This document shows, in pieces, positions 46,894 through 55,845 of a stretch of DNA of 64,000 nt. The position numbers and the translations under genes were made by a program. This DNA is from Hyphomicrobiales bacterium (lineage in GTDB: Bacteria; Pseudomonadota; Alphaproteobacteria; Rhizobiales; Devosiaceae): NCBI GenBank assembly GCA_900470445.1, contig UCAU01000003.1:161577-225576 (forward strand), written 5' to 3'. Below the pieces are notes generated by a model, which did not search any database, was not told the DNA's origin, and saw only the letters and a program-made list of their open reading frames with translations. The first letter of the stretch is position 1. Each line of letters begins with the position of its first letter.

Positions 46894-48708
46894 TCAATAA
46901 ACGCGTGCCTTGGGCGCGATCTTCTTGAGGTCGATGCCGCCTTCGCTTTCGGGGGTCAGCGGATCGAGGATCACGGGGCGATAGCTGAGCTCGACCGCGC
47001 CGGTATCGACATTGACCTTGGCCAGCGTGTGCTTGCGCCATTCAACGTCGTCGCGATTGGGGAAATCCTCATGCGCATGGGCGCCGCGGCTTTCGTGGCG
47101 GGCTTCGGCCGAGACCACTGTGGCGATGGCGCAGGTCATCAGGTTTTCCAGCTCCAGTGTTTCCACCAGGTCCGAATTCCAGATCAGCGAGCGGTCGGTG
47201 ACCTTCACATCGGGCAGGCGCGCATAGATTTCGCTCATCGCCGCAACGCCATTCTTGAGGGATTCATCGGTGCGGAACACGGCGGCATCGGCCTGCATTG
47301 TGCGCTGCATTTCGTCGCGCAGCTTGGCAGTCGACTGGCTGCCATTGGCGTGGCGCAGGCGATCGAAGCGGGCGAGGATTTTGGCATCCTCGGCGGCATT
47401 GATGGCCGGCACGGGGCTCGACTTGTCGATCACCTTGCCGGCGCGAATGGCGGCGGCGCGGCCGAACACCACAAGGTCGGTGAGGGAATTGGAACCCAGC
47501 CGATTGGCGCCATGCACCGAGGCGCAGGCGGCTTCGCCCACGGCCATCAGGCCGGGCACGATGCGATTGGGGTTGTCCGGCGTCGGGTCGAGCACTTCGC
47601 CATGATAATTGGCGGGAATGCCGCCCATATTATAGTGCACGGTGGGCAGCACCGGGATCGGCTCGCGGGTCAGATCGACGCCGGCAAAGATTTTTGCCGA
47701 TTCGGTAATGCCCGGCAGCCGCTCATGCAGCACCTTGGGATCGAGATGATCGAGGTGCAGATAAATGTGGTCCTTGTTGGGGCCCACGCCCCGGCCCTCG
47801 CGGATTTCGAGCGTCATGCAGCGGGAGACCACGTCGCGTGAGGCCAGATCCTTGGCGTTGGGGGCGTAGCGCTCCATGAAGCGCTCGCCTTCCGAATTGG
47901 TGAGATACCCGCCCTCGCCGCGCGCGCCTTCGGTGATGAGGACGCCCGCGCCATAGATGCCGGTGGGGTGGAATTGCACGAATTCCATATCCTGCAGCGG
48001 CAGGCCGGCCCGCGCCACCATGCCATTGCCGTCGCCGGTGCAGGTATGGGCCGAGGTGGCCGAGAAATAGGAGCGGCCGTAACCGCCGGTGGCCAGCACG
48101 ACCAGCTTGGCGCGGAAGCGATGCAGCGTGCCATCATCGAGCTTCCAGGCGATCACGCCCTGGCATTCGCCATTCTCGCCCATGATCAGGTCGAGCGCGA
48201 AATATTCGATATAGAATTGCGCATTGTTGCGCAGGCTCTGCCCGTACAGCGTGTGCAGAATCGCGTGGCCGGTACGGTCGGCGGCGGCGCAGGTGCGCTG
48301 CACCGGCGGGCCATCGCCGAATTCGGTCATATGGCCGCCAAACGGGCGCTGATAGATCTTGCCCTGCTCAGTGCGGCTGAACGGCACGCCGTAATGCTCG
48401 AGCTCATAAATGGCAGCCGGGGCTTCGCGCGCCAGATATTCCATGGCGTCATTGTCGCCCAGCCAGTCCGACCCCTTGACGGTGTCGTACATGTGCCATT
48501 GCCAGCTATCGGGACCCATATTCTGCAGCGAGGCGGCAATGCCGCCCTGTGCCGCCACAGTGTGGCTGCGGGTGGGGAAGACCTTGGTGATGCAGGCGGT
48601 GTTGAAGCCCTGCTCGGCCATGCCCAGAGTCGCGCGGAGACCTGCGCCGCCGGCGCCCACCACGACCACGTCGAATTCGTGGTCGATGAGTTCATAAGTG
48701 GAAGCCAT
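46894..48708 (-). CDS. sdhA: Succinate dehydrogenase flavoprotein subunit
   Basis: 604 aa. FAD-binding [15 protein letters not shown], covalent-FAD His in [10 protein letters not shown], active-site region [21 protein letters not shown] and C-terminal [13 protein letters not shown] [17 protein letters not shown]. Normal length. Oxidises succinate to fumarate at the cytoplasmic face. Starts 6 nt after sdhD. Confidence 0.99.
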   Translation of the reverse strand: MASTYELIDHEFDVVVVGAGGAGLRATLGMAEQGFNTACITKVFPTRSHTVAAQGGIAASLQNMGPDSWQWHMYDTVKGSDWLGDNDAMEYLAREAPAAIYELEHYGVPFSRTEQGKIYQRPFGGHMTEFGDGPPVQRTCAAADRTGHAILHTLYGQSLRNNAQFYIEYFALDLIMGENGECQGVIAWKLDDGTLHRFRAKLVVLATGGYGRSYFSATSAHTCTGDGNGMVARAGLPLQDMEFVQFHPTGIYGAGVLITEGARGEGGYLTNSEGERFMERYAPNAKDLASRDVVSRCMTLEIREGRGVGPNKDHIYLHLDHLDPKVLHERLPGITESAKIFAGVDLTREPIPVLPTVHYNMGGIPANYHGEVLDPTPDNPNRIVPGLMAVGEAACASVHGANRLGSNSLTDLVVFGRAAAIRAGKVIDKSSPVPAINAAEDAKILARFDRLRHANGSQSTAKLRDEMQRTMQADAAVFRTDESLKNGVAAMSEIYARLPDVKVTDRSLIWNSDLVETLELENLMTCAIATVVSAEARHESRGAHAHEDFPNRDDVEWRKHTLAKVNVDTGAVELSYRPVILDPLTPESEGGIDLKKIAPKARVY

Positions 48709-48714
48709 CAGGCA

Positions 48715-49107
48715 CTAACCCCAGAAGACGAGCTTGAGAATGGAAATCACGCCGATCAAACCCACGGCGAGGCAGAACAGCGTATTGAGCAGCATGGCCA
48801 GCCGATAGGTGGCGCCCGCCAGATAATCTTCCAGCGTATCGCGCATGCCATTGCGCATATGCACGGTGACCACGGCCAGCAGCACGGCAAAGGGAATGCC
48901 GACAAAACCATTGCCGATCACGGCGACCATGTCGGCACGGCCCTGCCCGGCCAGGCGCACCACGATGAACACCAGCAAGCCGATGAACAGCACATTGATC
49001 GCGCCGGTCACCCGCTGGGTGATGAAATGTCGGGTCGAGGCTTTGGCATCGCCATATTTGGTCTTGGGATCGGCGATGATGTCCCGGGTGATCACTTGTT
49101 CACGCAT
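48715..49107 (-). CDS. sdhD: Succinate dehydrogenase membrane anchor subunit
   Basis: 130 aa with three transmembrane helices (INVLFIGLLVFIVVRLAG; GIPFAVLLAVVTVHMRNGM; LFCLAVGLIGVISILKLVF). The HMRNGMRDTLEDY segment carries the haem/quinone-side His and Asp-Tyr of alphaproteobacterial SdhD. Start overlaps the sdhC stop by one base (TGATG). Confidence 0.92.
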   Translation of the reverse strand: MREQVITRDIIADPKTKYGDAKASTRHFITQRVTGAINVLFIGLLVFIVVRLAGQGRADMVAVIGNGFVGIPFAVLLAVVTVHMRNGMRDTLEDYLAGATYRLAMLLNTLFCLAVGLIGVISILKLVFWG

Positions 49108-49493
49108 CAATGCACCCACACAAAAACGGTCCAGACCAGCAGCGTCAGCACGATGGAGGCCGCTAGATTGGCCCAGGCGATGGCTTCGCGCTGGCCGGGC
49201 TCCATCATCTCGATGAAATCCCAGACGAAATGGCGCAGGCCGCCCAGCATGTGGTGGAACAGCGACCAGGAATAGCCAAACAGCACCAATTGGCCGAACC
49301 AGCTGCCATAGACGGCATTGACCACATTGAGCGGTTCGGGCCCGATGGCGGCGGCGGCCAGCCACAGCACCAGCAGGGCCGAGCCCACATAATTGGCAAT
49401 GCCCGTCGCGCGATGCGCGATCGACATGGCCATGGTGATGGTCCAGCGATAGATTTGCAGATGCGGAGAAGTGGGGCGGGAGCGAACCGTCAT
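49107..49493 (-). CDS. sdhC: Succinate dehydrogenase cytochrome b556 subunit
   Basis: 128 aa, three helices. RPTSPHLQIYRWTITMAMSIAHRATG is the family N-terminus with quinone-site Ser/Arg, and LFHHMLGGLRHFVWD holds the haem His. The ATG at 49493 has AGGA upstream and heads the operon. Confidence 0.95.
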   Translation of the reverse strand: MTVRSRPTSPHLQIYRWTITMAMSIAHRATGIANYVGSALLVLWLAAAAIGPEPLNVVNAVYGSWFGQLVLFGYSWSLFHHMLGGLRHFVWDFIEMMEPGQREAIAWANLAASIVLTLLVWTVFVWVH

Positions 49494-49839
49494 GGAGTCT
49501 TCCTGGAGCCGTCCTGAACGCGCGGGAGGGACCGCTGTAGTTTGGAATGGTTCAAGACTTCTAGCCTCCCCGCATGACAATTCAAAGCCCCCCAAAGGTC
49601 AACTTTTGGCGCATTGCGCACTTTGTTCGTATACCGCCCTAAGTGTTCGGAGGGCGACGGAATTGGGAGCGCTGTTAAGCCAGAAAAGGCTGTTCGGGGC
49701 GACCCATGGGGCCTTTGGCGGCCAAGCGCAGGCGCAAAAAATCCCGCCACGATTGTAACTCACGCCCGATGCCGTGCACGGCATAGCCTTTCCACATCAC
49801 TACCGCCGCAAGCGGCGAAGGCGATGGAAGGAGCGCAGG
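49494..49839. other. Divergent promoter region, no gene
   Basis: 346 bp between sdhC and the small membrane protein. Minus strand TTGACC ... TGTCAT (17-nt spacer) near 49576-49604 is a weak promoter candidate for sdh. The plus-strand end contains the 16-bp palindrome at 49769. Nothing else credible is seen. Confidence 0.5.
49769..49784. promoter_or_regulatory. 16-bp perfect palindrome upstream of the DUF899 pair
   Basis: ATGCCGTGCACGGCAT is fully self-complementary, 55 bp before the small membrane-protein start. Likely a dimeric repressor or activator site; regulator unknown. Confidence 0.5.
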
Positions 49840-50112
49840 ATGACACAGACAGCAACACGCACGATGGGTTCGCCGGCGGCCGAGGCAATTACGCTGCTCG
49901 CCTATGCGGCGGCTCCGGTCTTCGGCCTCATGGCGGGCCTATCCGCCCTTGATGCGTCGGGCATGTCGATCTGCTCGGGCGCCGCCATGCTGCCGATCCA
50001 TGACATGGCCCTGATGTATCTGCTGATGGGCGTCTTTCACCTGTCGCCCTGGCTCAAGCTGCTCTTTGCCCAGCGCCGCGACACAGACCTTTCCCAAACC
50101 CAAGGAGAATGA
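49840..50112 (+). CDS. Small membrane protein preceding DUF899 gene
   Basis: 90 aa, not recognised. Two hydrophobic segments (EAITLLAYAAAPVFGLMAGLS and MALMYLLMGVFHLSPWLKLL) flank a loop with one Cys (SICSGAAMLP). GGAAGGAG precedes the ATG. The stop at 50112 is 2 nt before the DUF899 start; translation is probably coupled. Confidence 0.75.
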   Translation: MTQTATRTMGSPAAEAITLLAYAAAPVFGLMAGLSALDASGMSICSGAAMLPIHDMALMYLLMGVFHLSPWLKLLFAQRRDTDLSQTQGE

Positions 50113-50114
50113 CG

Positions 50115-50807
50115 ATGCACCACATGGTTGTTTCACACGATGACTGGCTTGCCGCCCGCAAGGACTTCCTCAAAGGCGAGAAGGAGCTGACCCATTTGCG
50201 CGACAAGCTCGCGCGGGAGCGGCTGGCTTTGCCCTGGGAGCGCATGGACAAGGATTATGTGTTCGACACCTTGGCAGGACCGCGCAGCCTAGCCGAGCTC
50301 TTCGAGGGGCGCTCGCAGCTGCTGGTGCAGCATTTCATGTTTGCGCCGGGTTGGACGCAAGGCTGCCCGAGTTGTTCCTTCATGGCCGACCATACCGATG
50401 GCATGAACCTGCATCTGGCCAATCACGACGTCACCATGGTCGCCGTCTCGCGCGCCCCGCTGGCCGATATCGAGCGCTATCGCCAGCGCATGGGCTGGCA
50501 GTTCACCTGGGTGTCCTCATTTGGCAGCACGTTCAATTACGATTTCCGGGTGAGCTTCACGCCGGAGGAAATTGCCAGCGGCCATATCGACTACAATTTC
50601 GGACAATGGCAGGAAACCGGCGAGGAATGGCCTGGGGTCACGGCCTTTTACAAGGACGAGGACGGGCAGGTATTCCGCAGCTATTCCACCTTCGGCCGCG
50701 GTGTGGAGGTGATGATGGGCACCTATGCCATGCTCGATCTCATGCCCAAGGGCCGCAATGAAACCGAGGGCATGGACTGGCTGCGCCGCCACGATCGCTA
50801 CCAGTAA
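50115..50807 (+). CDS. DUF899 family thioredoxin-fold protein
   Basis: 230 aa. DUF899 marks: HDDWLAARKDFLKGEKELTHLRD at the N-terminus, LALPWERMDKDYVFD, and the AhpC/TSA-like core LLVQHFMFAPGWTQGCPSCSF with a CPSC pair in the expected redox position. Ends with YAMLDLMPKGRNE. The ATG at 50115 (AAGGAG 7 nt upstream) is preferred to 50109. Redox role is inferred. Confidence 0.9.
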   Translation: MHHMVVSHDDWLAARKDFLKGEKELTHLRDKLARERLALPWERMDKDYVFDTLAGPRSLAELFEGRSQLLVQHFMFAPGWTQGCPSCSFMADHTDGMNLHLANHDVTMVAVSRAPLADIERYRQRMGWQFTWVSSFGSTFNYDFRVSFTPEEIASGHIDYNFGQWQETGEEWPGVTAFYKDEDGQVFRSYSTFGRGVEVMMGTYAMLDLMPKGRNETEGMDWLRRHDRYQ

Positions 50808-50825
50808 TTGCAGGCGGCATTGTCA

Positions 50826-50855
50826 TTGCCGGAGCCTTAGCGCTCCGGCAATTTT
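50826..50855 (+). terminator. Terminator after the DUF899 gene
   Basis: TTGCCGGAGC / GCTCCGGCAA, a perfect 10-bp stem with 6-nt loop, then TTTT, 18 bp after the stop. Confidence 0.9.
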
Positions 50856-50867
50856 CATCAATTCCCA

Positions 50868-51533
50868 TCACGCCTGTTCCAGCAGCCCCGCCAGTTCCAC
50901 CGGCAGCAGCAACGGCACGTCGTGGCCGCAGGGCAGTTCGTGCACGCTCCAGGCCGGATCGTTCCGCAGCGGCGCGGCGATACCGCCGAAGCCGTCCCAG
51001 CCGGTGGCCAGGATATAGGTTTTGCGGGCAATGCCCAGATAGGCGCCGGTGACCTTGAGCCGTTCGGTAAAGGTGCCGGTCGGCTGCGGTGTGCTGAGGG
51101 CAACAACCCGGGCCCCTTCGGCCTTGGTCGCATAGTCATCTTCACCACCATCGGGCACGGGGGTCAGCGGGCCGGTGAATTTCTCGCCAAAGAAGTCCTC
51201 GAAGGATTGGCCGTCGGCAGGGATGAAAGCATCGAGGTAGACGATCGAGGCAATGCGAGCGGCGGCCCGCTCGGCCACCCCGGTGATGACGATGCCGCCA
51301 TAGGAATGGCCCACCAGCACCACCTCGGTCAGATCGTGCCAGATCATCTCGTTGACGACGTCGTTCACATGGTCGGTCAGCGTGATGGGATAGGCCGCCA
51401 GATGGGAGCGCTCCCCCAGCCCGCTCAGCGTCGGCACATGCACACGGTGGCCGTCCCCGCGCAGCCGCTCGGCTACCTTGTCCCAACCCCAAGCACCCGC
51501 CCATGCCCCATGCACCAGCACAAATGTCGTCAT
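50868..51533 (-). CDS. Alpha/beta hydrolase
   Basis: 221 aa. FVLVHGAWAGAWGWDKV (oxyanion HG), nucleophile elbow VLVGHSYGGIVITG (Ser), and PCGHDVP with the catalytic His near the C-terminus; Asp in VYLDAFIP region or later. Close in pattern to the salicylate/nitrile-lyase-like esterases. GGGAGG precedes the ATG at 51533. Divergent from an HxlR regulator, which likely controls it. Confidence 0.88.
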   Translation of the reverse strand: MTTFVLVHGAWAGAWGWDKVAERLRGDGHRVHVPTLSGLGERSHLAAYPITLTDHVNDVVNEMIWHDLTEVVLVGHSYGGIVITGVAERAAARIASIVYLDAFIPADGQSFEDFFGEKFTGPLTPVPDGGEDDYATKAEGARVVALSTPQPTGTFTERLKVTGAYLGIARKTYILATGWDGFGGIAAPLRNDPAWSVHELPCGHDVPLLLPVELAGLLEQA

Positions 51534-51554
51534 CGCTTCCTCCCGTATGATTGC

Positions 51555-51576
51555 AAAATGCAAGCACTTGCTTTTT
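51555..51576. promoter_or_regulatory. Probable HxlR operator
   Basis: AAAA-t-GCAAG-ca-CTTGC-t-TTTT, a near-perfect 22-bp palindrome centred in the 69-bp gap between the hydrolase and hxlR-type genes, where it can control both promoters. Confidence 0.65.
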
Positions 51577-51602
51577 ACAACCATAGCACCTAGAGTCAAG
51601 TC

Positions 51603-52028
51603 ATGATGCAGACTTCTTTCCGTTCCGGCTGTCCGATCAATCTGGGCCTCGAAGTGTTCGGCGACAAATGGACCCTGCTGATCATTCGCGACATGATGTT
51701 TGCCGGCAAACGCCATTTCCGCGAATTCCTGGCCTCGGACGAAGCCATATCCAGCAATATCCTGTCCGACCGGCTGGCCATGCTGGTGGAAGCCGGCATC
51801 GTGACCCGCGCGGGCGACCCCAGCCACAAGCTCAAGGCGATCTATTCGCTAACCGCAAAGGGCATCGACCTGCTGCCGATCATCGCCCAGATCAGCCGCT
51901 GGAGCCGCAACTACATGCCCGTCGACCCCGTGCTCGCCGCCACGGGCGAGGCGCGGGATCGGGGCGGCCCCGGCGCTATCGAAGCGCAGATGGCAGAGTT
52001 GCGCCGGGTTCATCTGGGTGAGGGTTAG
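51603..52028 (+). CDS. HxlR family transcriptional regulator
   Basis: 141-aa winged-helix regulator. Family N-terminus with a single Cys (SGCPINLGLEVFGDKWTLLII) typical of redox- or electrophile-sensing HxlR proteins, then FREFLASDEAISSNILSDRL (recognition helix) and the wing. Divergent from the hydrolase gene with a shared operator. Confidence 0.92.
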   Translation: MMQTSFRSGCPINLGLEVFGDKWTLLIIRDMMFAGKRHFREFLASDEAISSNILSDRLAMLVEAGIVTRAGDPSHKLKAIYSLTAKGIDLLPIIAQISRWSRNYMPVDPVLAATGEARDRGGPGAIEAQMAELRRVHLGEG

Positions 52029-52064
52029 GACTTCGGCTTTGGGCGCTGGAGAGCCCCGATCTGC

Positions 52065-52176
52065 CTCCCTCCCCCATGTGGGGAGGGATTGAGGGTGGGG
52101 GTGCTGAGGTCTCCACCAGCATGGAATTCGTGGCAGTCGCAGCACCCCCACCCTAGCCCTCCCCAAGGGGGAGGGA
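52065..52176. repeat. Paired inverted-repeat element, same type as 19838
   Basis: AGGGTGGGGGTGCT (52108 region) mirrors AGCACCCCCACCCT (52141-52154), outside which CTCCCTCCCCCATG... and CCCTCCCCAAGGGGGAGG arms pair. Arms closely match those between obgE and proB. Confidence 0.78.
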
Positions 52177-52274
52177 ACCGTATCGGGGCATCCGACGATC
52201 AGAACATCGATCCCGGGACTGGCCCTGGCGCGCCATTTGCGGCATAGCTCTGCCAGCATCGAGAGGGCATCCGA

Positions 52275-52859
52275 TTGAGCGACAAGATCATTATCGAGAG
52301 CGTCACCAAGCTGGCCCATAATTGGGGCCGGTTCGACGATTATCAGGTCAATCATCCGCGTCGTGACGGCGGAAGCCAGACAGTGCGCCGCGAAGTCTAT
52401 GACCATGGCAGCGCCGCGGCGGTGTTGCTGCACGCGCCCGCGGCTGACACGATCATCCTCACCCGCCAGTTCCGCCTGCCGCCGCATCTGAATGGCGATG
52501 CCGCCTGGATGATCGAAGTGCCCGCCGGCATGCTGGACGGGGAAAGTGCCGCGGTGGCCGCCCATCGCGAAGCCGTCGAGGAAACTGGCTATGAGCCGGC
52601 CGACCTGCAATTCATGTTCAACGCCTATATGAGCCCGGGCTCATTGACGGAAAAATGCGCCTGCTTCCTGGCGCGCTACACGCCCGGCGCCCCGCTGCAT
52701 GCCGGGGGCGGGCTGGAACATGAAGGCGAAGATATCGAGGTGTTCGAAATCGGCTTTGCCGAGGCTCTGGCGATGATCGGGACCGGCGAGATCATCGACG
52801 CCAAGACCATCATGCTGCTGCAGGCGCTGGCGCTGCAACAGATGCGGGACGGCAGTTGA
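52275..52859 (+). CDS. NUDIX hydrolase, GDP-mannose pyrophosphatase (NudK)-like
   Basis: 194 aa. Nudix box at about residues 84-106: AGMLDGESAAVAAHREAVEE then TGY, with all consensus residues. Upstream VRREVYDHGSAAAVLL and LTRQFRLPPHLNG fit the NudK/ADP-ribose pyrophosphatase type. The start is a TTG at 52275 with AGAGGG 8 nt upstream. Confidence 0.88.
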   Translation: MSDKIIIESVTKLAHNWGRFDDYQVNHPRRDGGSQTVRREVYDHGSAAAVLLHAPAADTIILTRQFRLPPHLNGDAAWMIEVPAGMLDGESAAVAAHREAVEETGYEPADLQFMFNAYMSPGSLTEKCACFLARYTPGAPLHAGGGLEHEGEDIEVFEIGFAEALAMIGTGEIIDAKTIMLLQALALQQMRDGS

Positions 52860-52886
52860 GGTTGGACAGGACTTGGAAAGCCGCGA

Positions 52887-52925
52887 TCCCCTCCCTCCCC
52901 CTTGAGGGGAGGGGATTGGATCGGG
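52887..52925. repeat. Half-copy of the CCCTCCCC repeat
   Basis: CCCTCCCC-CTTGA-GGGGAGGG hairpin followed by ATTGGATCGGGG, between the NUDIX and DUF1737 genes; single arm related to 52065 and 19838. Confidence 0.65.
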
Positions 52926-52955
52926 GCTCTCAGTTTGCCGCGCTAAATCCAGCCC

Positions 52956-53162
52956 TCAATAATCGACAAGCTTCTTGTCCGGATCATAGGGTTGATCCCT
53001 GGCCACGCGGGTGACGGCCTGGCCGGCCTTCATCTTTTTGGCGACCGCGTCATAGGCATAGGTGGGCGAGCCATGCAGTTCCCAGCCCTCGCTCAGGGCC
53101 TTGGTGACCTTGTGGCAAAACGAGGAATCGTCTTCCCCGGACAAAAAGCGGTAGATCAGCAT
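52956..53162 (-). CDS. DUF1737 family protein
   Basis: 68 aa. MLIYRFLSGEDDSSFCHKVTKALSEGWELHGSPT matches the DUF1737 pattern (x-Tyr-x-hydrophobic, GWELHGSPT). Rest is a short polar tail. Role unknown. Divergent from the carbonic anhydrase gene, 73 bp away. Confidence 0.88.
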   Translation of the reverse strand: MLIYRFLSGEDDSSFCHKVTKALSEGWELHGSPTYAYDAVAKKMKAGQAVTRVARDQPYDPDKKLVDY

Positions 53163-53235
53163 TGCAACCCCGGTATGCGGGCGCCCCATGCGCCCCAGGT
53201 TGATCTTCTTCTGCCACAGAGCTAAGCGATATGCC

Positions 53236-53874
53236 ATGCACAGCTTTCCAGACCACCTGCTCAAGGGCCACGCCAATTTCATGGCCGGCCGCTATGCCCG
53301 CGAAAAGGACCGGATCCGCGATCTGGCCGCCGAGGGGCAGAACCCCACAACTATGATCATTGCCTGCTGCGACAGCCGCGCAGCGCCCGAAATGATCTTC
53401 GATGCCGGGCCCGGCGAATTGTTCGTGCTGCGCAACGTGGCCAATCTGGTGCCCACCTATCAGCCCGATGGCGGCCAGCACGGCACTTCGGCGGCTATCG
53501 AATTTGCCGTCAAGGCGCTCAACATCGCCAATGTCGTCGTGATGGGCCATGGCCGCTGCGGCGGCATCAAGGCGGCGCTCAACCCCGACAGCAAGCCGCT
53601 CGATTCCGGCGACTTCATCGGCAAGTGGATGAGCATGCTGGGCGGCCTGCCCGACCAGATCGTGCAGAACGAGCTGATGACCCCGGCCGAACGGCAGACC
53701 GCACTGGAGCGGATTTCGATCCGCAATTCGATCCGCAACCTGCGCACCTTCCCCTATGTGGCTTCGCTCGAGGCCGAGGGGAAAATCGCCGTACATGGCG
53801 CCTGGTTCGATATTTCGACGGGCGAGCTATGGATCATGAACTCGAGCGGCGATTTCATCCGCCCCGATTTCTGA
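53236..53874 (+). CDS. Beta-class carbonic anhydrase
   Basis: 212-aa zinc enzyme interconverting CO2 and bicarbonate. Zinc ligands Cys44 (IIACCDSRAAPE), His105 and Cys108 (VVVMGHGRCGGIKAAL); the Asp-Arg dyad is in CDSR. LRNVANLVP is also typical. Normal length. The first ATG in frame with the fold is 53236. Confidence 0.95.
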   Translation: MHSFPDHLLKGHANFMAGRYAREKDRIRDLAAEGQNPTTMIIACCDSRAAPEMIFDAGPGELFVLRNVANLVPTYQPDGGQHGTSAAIEFAVKALNIANVVVMGHGRCGGIKAALNPDSKPLDSGDFIGKWMSMLGGLPDQIVQNELMTPAERQTALERISIRNSIRNLRTFPYVASLEAEGKIAVHGAWFDISTGELWIMNSSGDFIRPDF

Positions 53875-54262
53875 GTTTTTTCGGGCCGTTCGACTTGGTG
53901 GGAGCGGGGCGATCAAGTTTCCGTTCCGGCACTGTAACGCTTATGTGATCGTGCAGACTTGCCGGCATTCAAAGCTGATGCGGCGTGGGTGAAAATTCAT
54001 CCCGCCGAGCAAGACTAGCGCGACAAGTAAACTTGCAATTCATCGCGGCATCGGCCCAATATCTGGCGCAATACCTGGCAGTTATTTTGTAAAATCACTG
54101 CCTCTAATTTGCCCGATTATCTCCCGCTCGCTGCCGGTTTTACGGCCAGCACAGGACACATTACCCCATCACTCTTTGTTGCACGGACCGCGCGGAGTGC
54201 GATCCGTCGGCCACGGGCTAACCCGTTGCCGCTGTCTCCCCAACATGGAGTTCAAACCCCCC
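53875..54262 (+). other. Gene-free region before the EF-hand genes
   Basis: 388 bp, less GC-rich than its surroundings in the middle (TTATTTTGTAAAATCACTG, near 54080). Contains short stem-loop potential (GCTGCCG...CGGCCAGC near 54130) and probably the EF-hand promoter, but no convincing -35/-10 pair and no credible ORF. Confidence 0.5.
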
Positions 54263-54523
54263 ATGAAGAAGCTCATCCTGTCCGTCGCTGTCGTTCTGGG
54301 CCTGTCCGGCGCCGCTTTCGCGCAAGACGCAGTAGCCCCCGATTTCGCGACCCTGGATACCGACGCCAGTGGCGGCATCTCGCTGACCGAGCTGCAGGTG
54401 GCCATGCCCGGCGTCACCGCCGAGCAATTTGCCGCCGCCGATACTGATGGCAATGGCGAGCTGAGCGCCGAGGAATTCGCCGCGGCGACGACGCCGGCCC
54501 CGGTTCCTGCGCCCGCAATGTAA
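54263..54523 (+). CDS. Small secreted EF-hand protein (first of two)
   Basis: 86 aa. Signal peptide MKKLILSVAVVLGLSGAAFA. Two EF-hand loops: DTDASGGISLTE (residues about 32-43) and DTDGNGELSAEE (about 60-71), each with Asp/Asp/Ser-Asn/Glu calcium ligands. Pro-rich tail. Periplasmic calcium binding is likely; partner unknown. The gene just downstream is a relative. Confidence 0.88.
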   Translation: MKKLILSVAVVLGLSGAAFAQDAVAPDFATLDTDASGGISLTELQVAMPGVTAEQFAAADTDGNGELSAEEFAAATTPAPVPAPAM

Positions 54524-54614
54524 ATTAGCCCGGGGGAACCATACGGCCATCGCCTGGTTTCCCCTGGCTCTTGCCCCCGCCCGCCAGAACGGGCACCCAT
54601 CTAGGAGAGAATTG

Positions 54615-54926
54615 ATGCGCAAGATTGTTCTTGGCTTTGCCATTCTGAGCCTATCGGCCGGCGCCGCCCTGGCGCAGACCCCCACCAATTTCACCGATGT
54701 CGACACCGATGGTAGCGGCGAGCTGTCGCTGAGCGAATTGCAGGTGGTCTGGCCCGACCTGACCGAAGCCGAATTCACCGGCGCCGATATCGATGCCAGC
54801 GGCGGCATTTCCGCCAGCGAACTGGCCGGGCTGCAGCCTGCCGCCGTGCCCGCTGATCCGGCCGCACCCGCAGCGCCTGCTGCGCCCGCCGACCCGGTGG
54901 ACACGCCCGATTCCCTGGTGCAGTAA
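54615..54926 (+). CDS. Small secreted EF-hand protein (second of two)
   Basis: 103 aa. Signal peptide MRKIVLGFAILSLSAGAALA, EF-hand loops DVDTDGSGELSLSE and ADIDASGGISASE, then a Pro/Ala tail (PAAPAAPAAPADP). AGGAGA precedes the ATG at 54615. Probably a diverged duplicate of the gene 91 bp upstream; terminator follows. Confidence 0.88.
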   Translation: MRKIVLGFAILSLSAGAALAQTPTNFTDVDTDGSGELSLSELQVVWPDLTEAEFTGADIDASGGISASELAGLQPAAVPADPAAPAAPAAPADPVDTPDSLVQ

Positions 54927-54937
54927 AATCGCCTATC

Positions 54938-54962
54938 GGCCGCCCTCCGGGGCGGCCTTTTT
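54938..54962 (+). terminator. Terminator after the EF-hand genes
   Basis: GGCCGCCC / GGGCGGCC perfect stem with TCCG loop, then TTTTT. It ends 1 bp before the convergent EamA gene's stop. Confidence 0.93.
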
Positions 54963-54963
54963 G

Positions 54964-55845
54964 TTAGTCCAGCCGCATGGCCGGCTCACTCGGCCGGCCG
55001 CGCAGCAGCGTGATGACAAGGCCCAGAATGACCAGCCCGGCCCCAGCAATCTCGACCGGGGTGATCACCTCCCCCAGCACCAGATAGCCCGACAACATGC
55101 CGGTGATCGGCACCAGGAGGGTAAATGGCGCCACCACCGACGCCTTGTGCCGGCCCAAGAGCCAACTCCAGATCGCCCCGCCCAACAGCGTCGCCGGATA
55201 GGCGAGAAAGGCGATCAGCCCCGCATCCTGCCAGCTGAACCCGCGCAAGGCGGTGAGCACGGTTTGTGGCCCCTCGACCAGCAATGACAGCGCCAAGAGC
55301 GGCAGCGGCGCGGCCAGCGCACCCCAGACAGTGAAGGACAAGGCATTGATCTTGCCCGCCTTCTTGGTCAGCACATTGGCCAGGCCCCAGGCCAAAGCCG
55401 CCAGCAGCGTCATGCCCAGCGGCAAGAGCGAAGTGGCGCCAAGCCGTTCGGTGGCGATCACCGCAATGCCGCCAAAGGCCACCGCCCCCCCCATGATCTG
55501 GAACCGGGTCGGCCGCTCGCCCAATAGCAGGAAGGCGAGGCCCATGGTGAAAAACGCCTGCACCTGCAGCACCAGCGAACTCAGCCCCGCCGACATGCCC
55601 CAGGCGATGGAGAGGTTCAAAAAGGCATATAGCGCAAAGCCGAAGCTGAGTCCGAACCCCACCACAATGGGCCACGGCGCCTTGGGCGGCTTGACGAAGA
55701 ACACCAGCGGAAAAGCCGCAAACAGGAAGCGCAACGCCGCCGCCAATAAGGGCGGCAGGGCGTCGACGCTCAGTTTGATGACGACGAAGTTAAAGCCCCA
55801 GATGACCACGACCAGCAGCGCCAGCCCGATATGGCGGATCGGCAT
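54964..55845 (-). CDS. EamA family transporter (second of a tandem pair)
   Basis: 293 aa, ten transmembrane helices in two EamA domains (LALLVVVIWGFNFVVIKLSV at the N-terminus; LLAALAWGLANVLTKKAGK at the repeat). The ATG at 55845 shares its first base with the upstream paralogue's TAA (TAATG), so translation is coupled. May be an O-acetylserine/cysteine-type exporter by resemblance (YdeD/EamA); substrate unproven. Confidence 0.9.
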   Translation of the reverse strand: MPIRHIGLALLVVVIWGFNFVVIKLSVDALPPLLAAALRFLFAAFPLVFFVKPPKAPWPIVVGFGLSFGFALYAFLNLSIAWGMSAGLSSLVLQVQAFFTMGLAFLLLGERPTRFQIMGGAVAFGGIAVIATERLGATSLLPLGMTLLAALAWGLANVLTKKAGKINALSFTVWGALAAPLPLLALSLLVEGPQTVLTALRGFSWQDAGLIAFLAYPATLLGGAIWSWLLGRHKASVVAPFTLLVPITGMLSGYLVLGEVITPVEIAGAGLVILGLVITLLRGRPSEPAMRLD

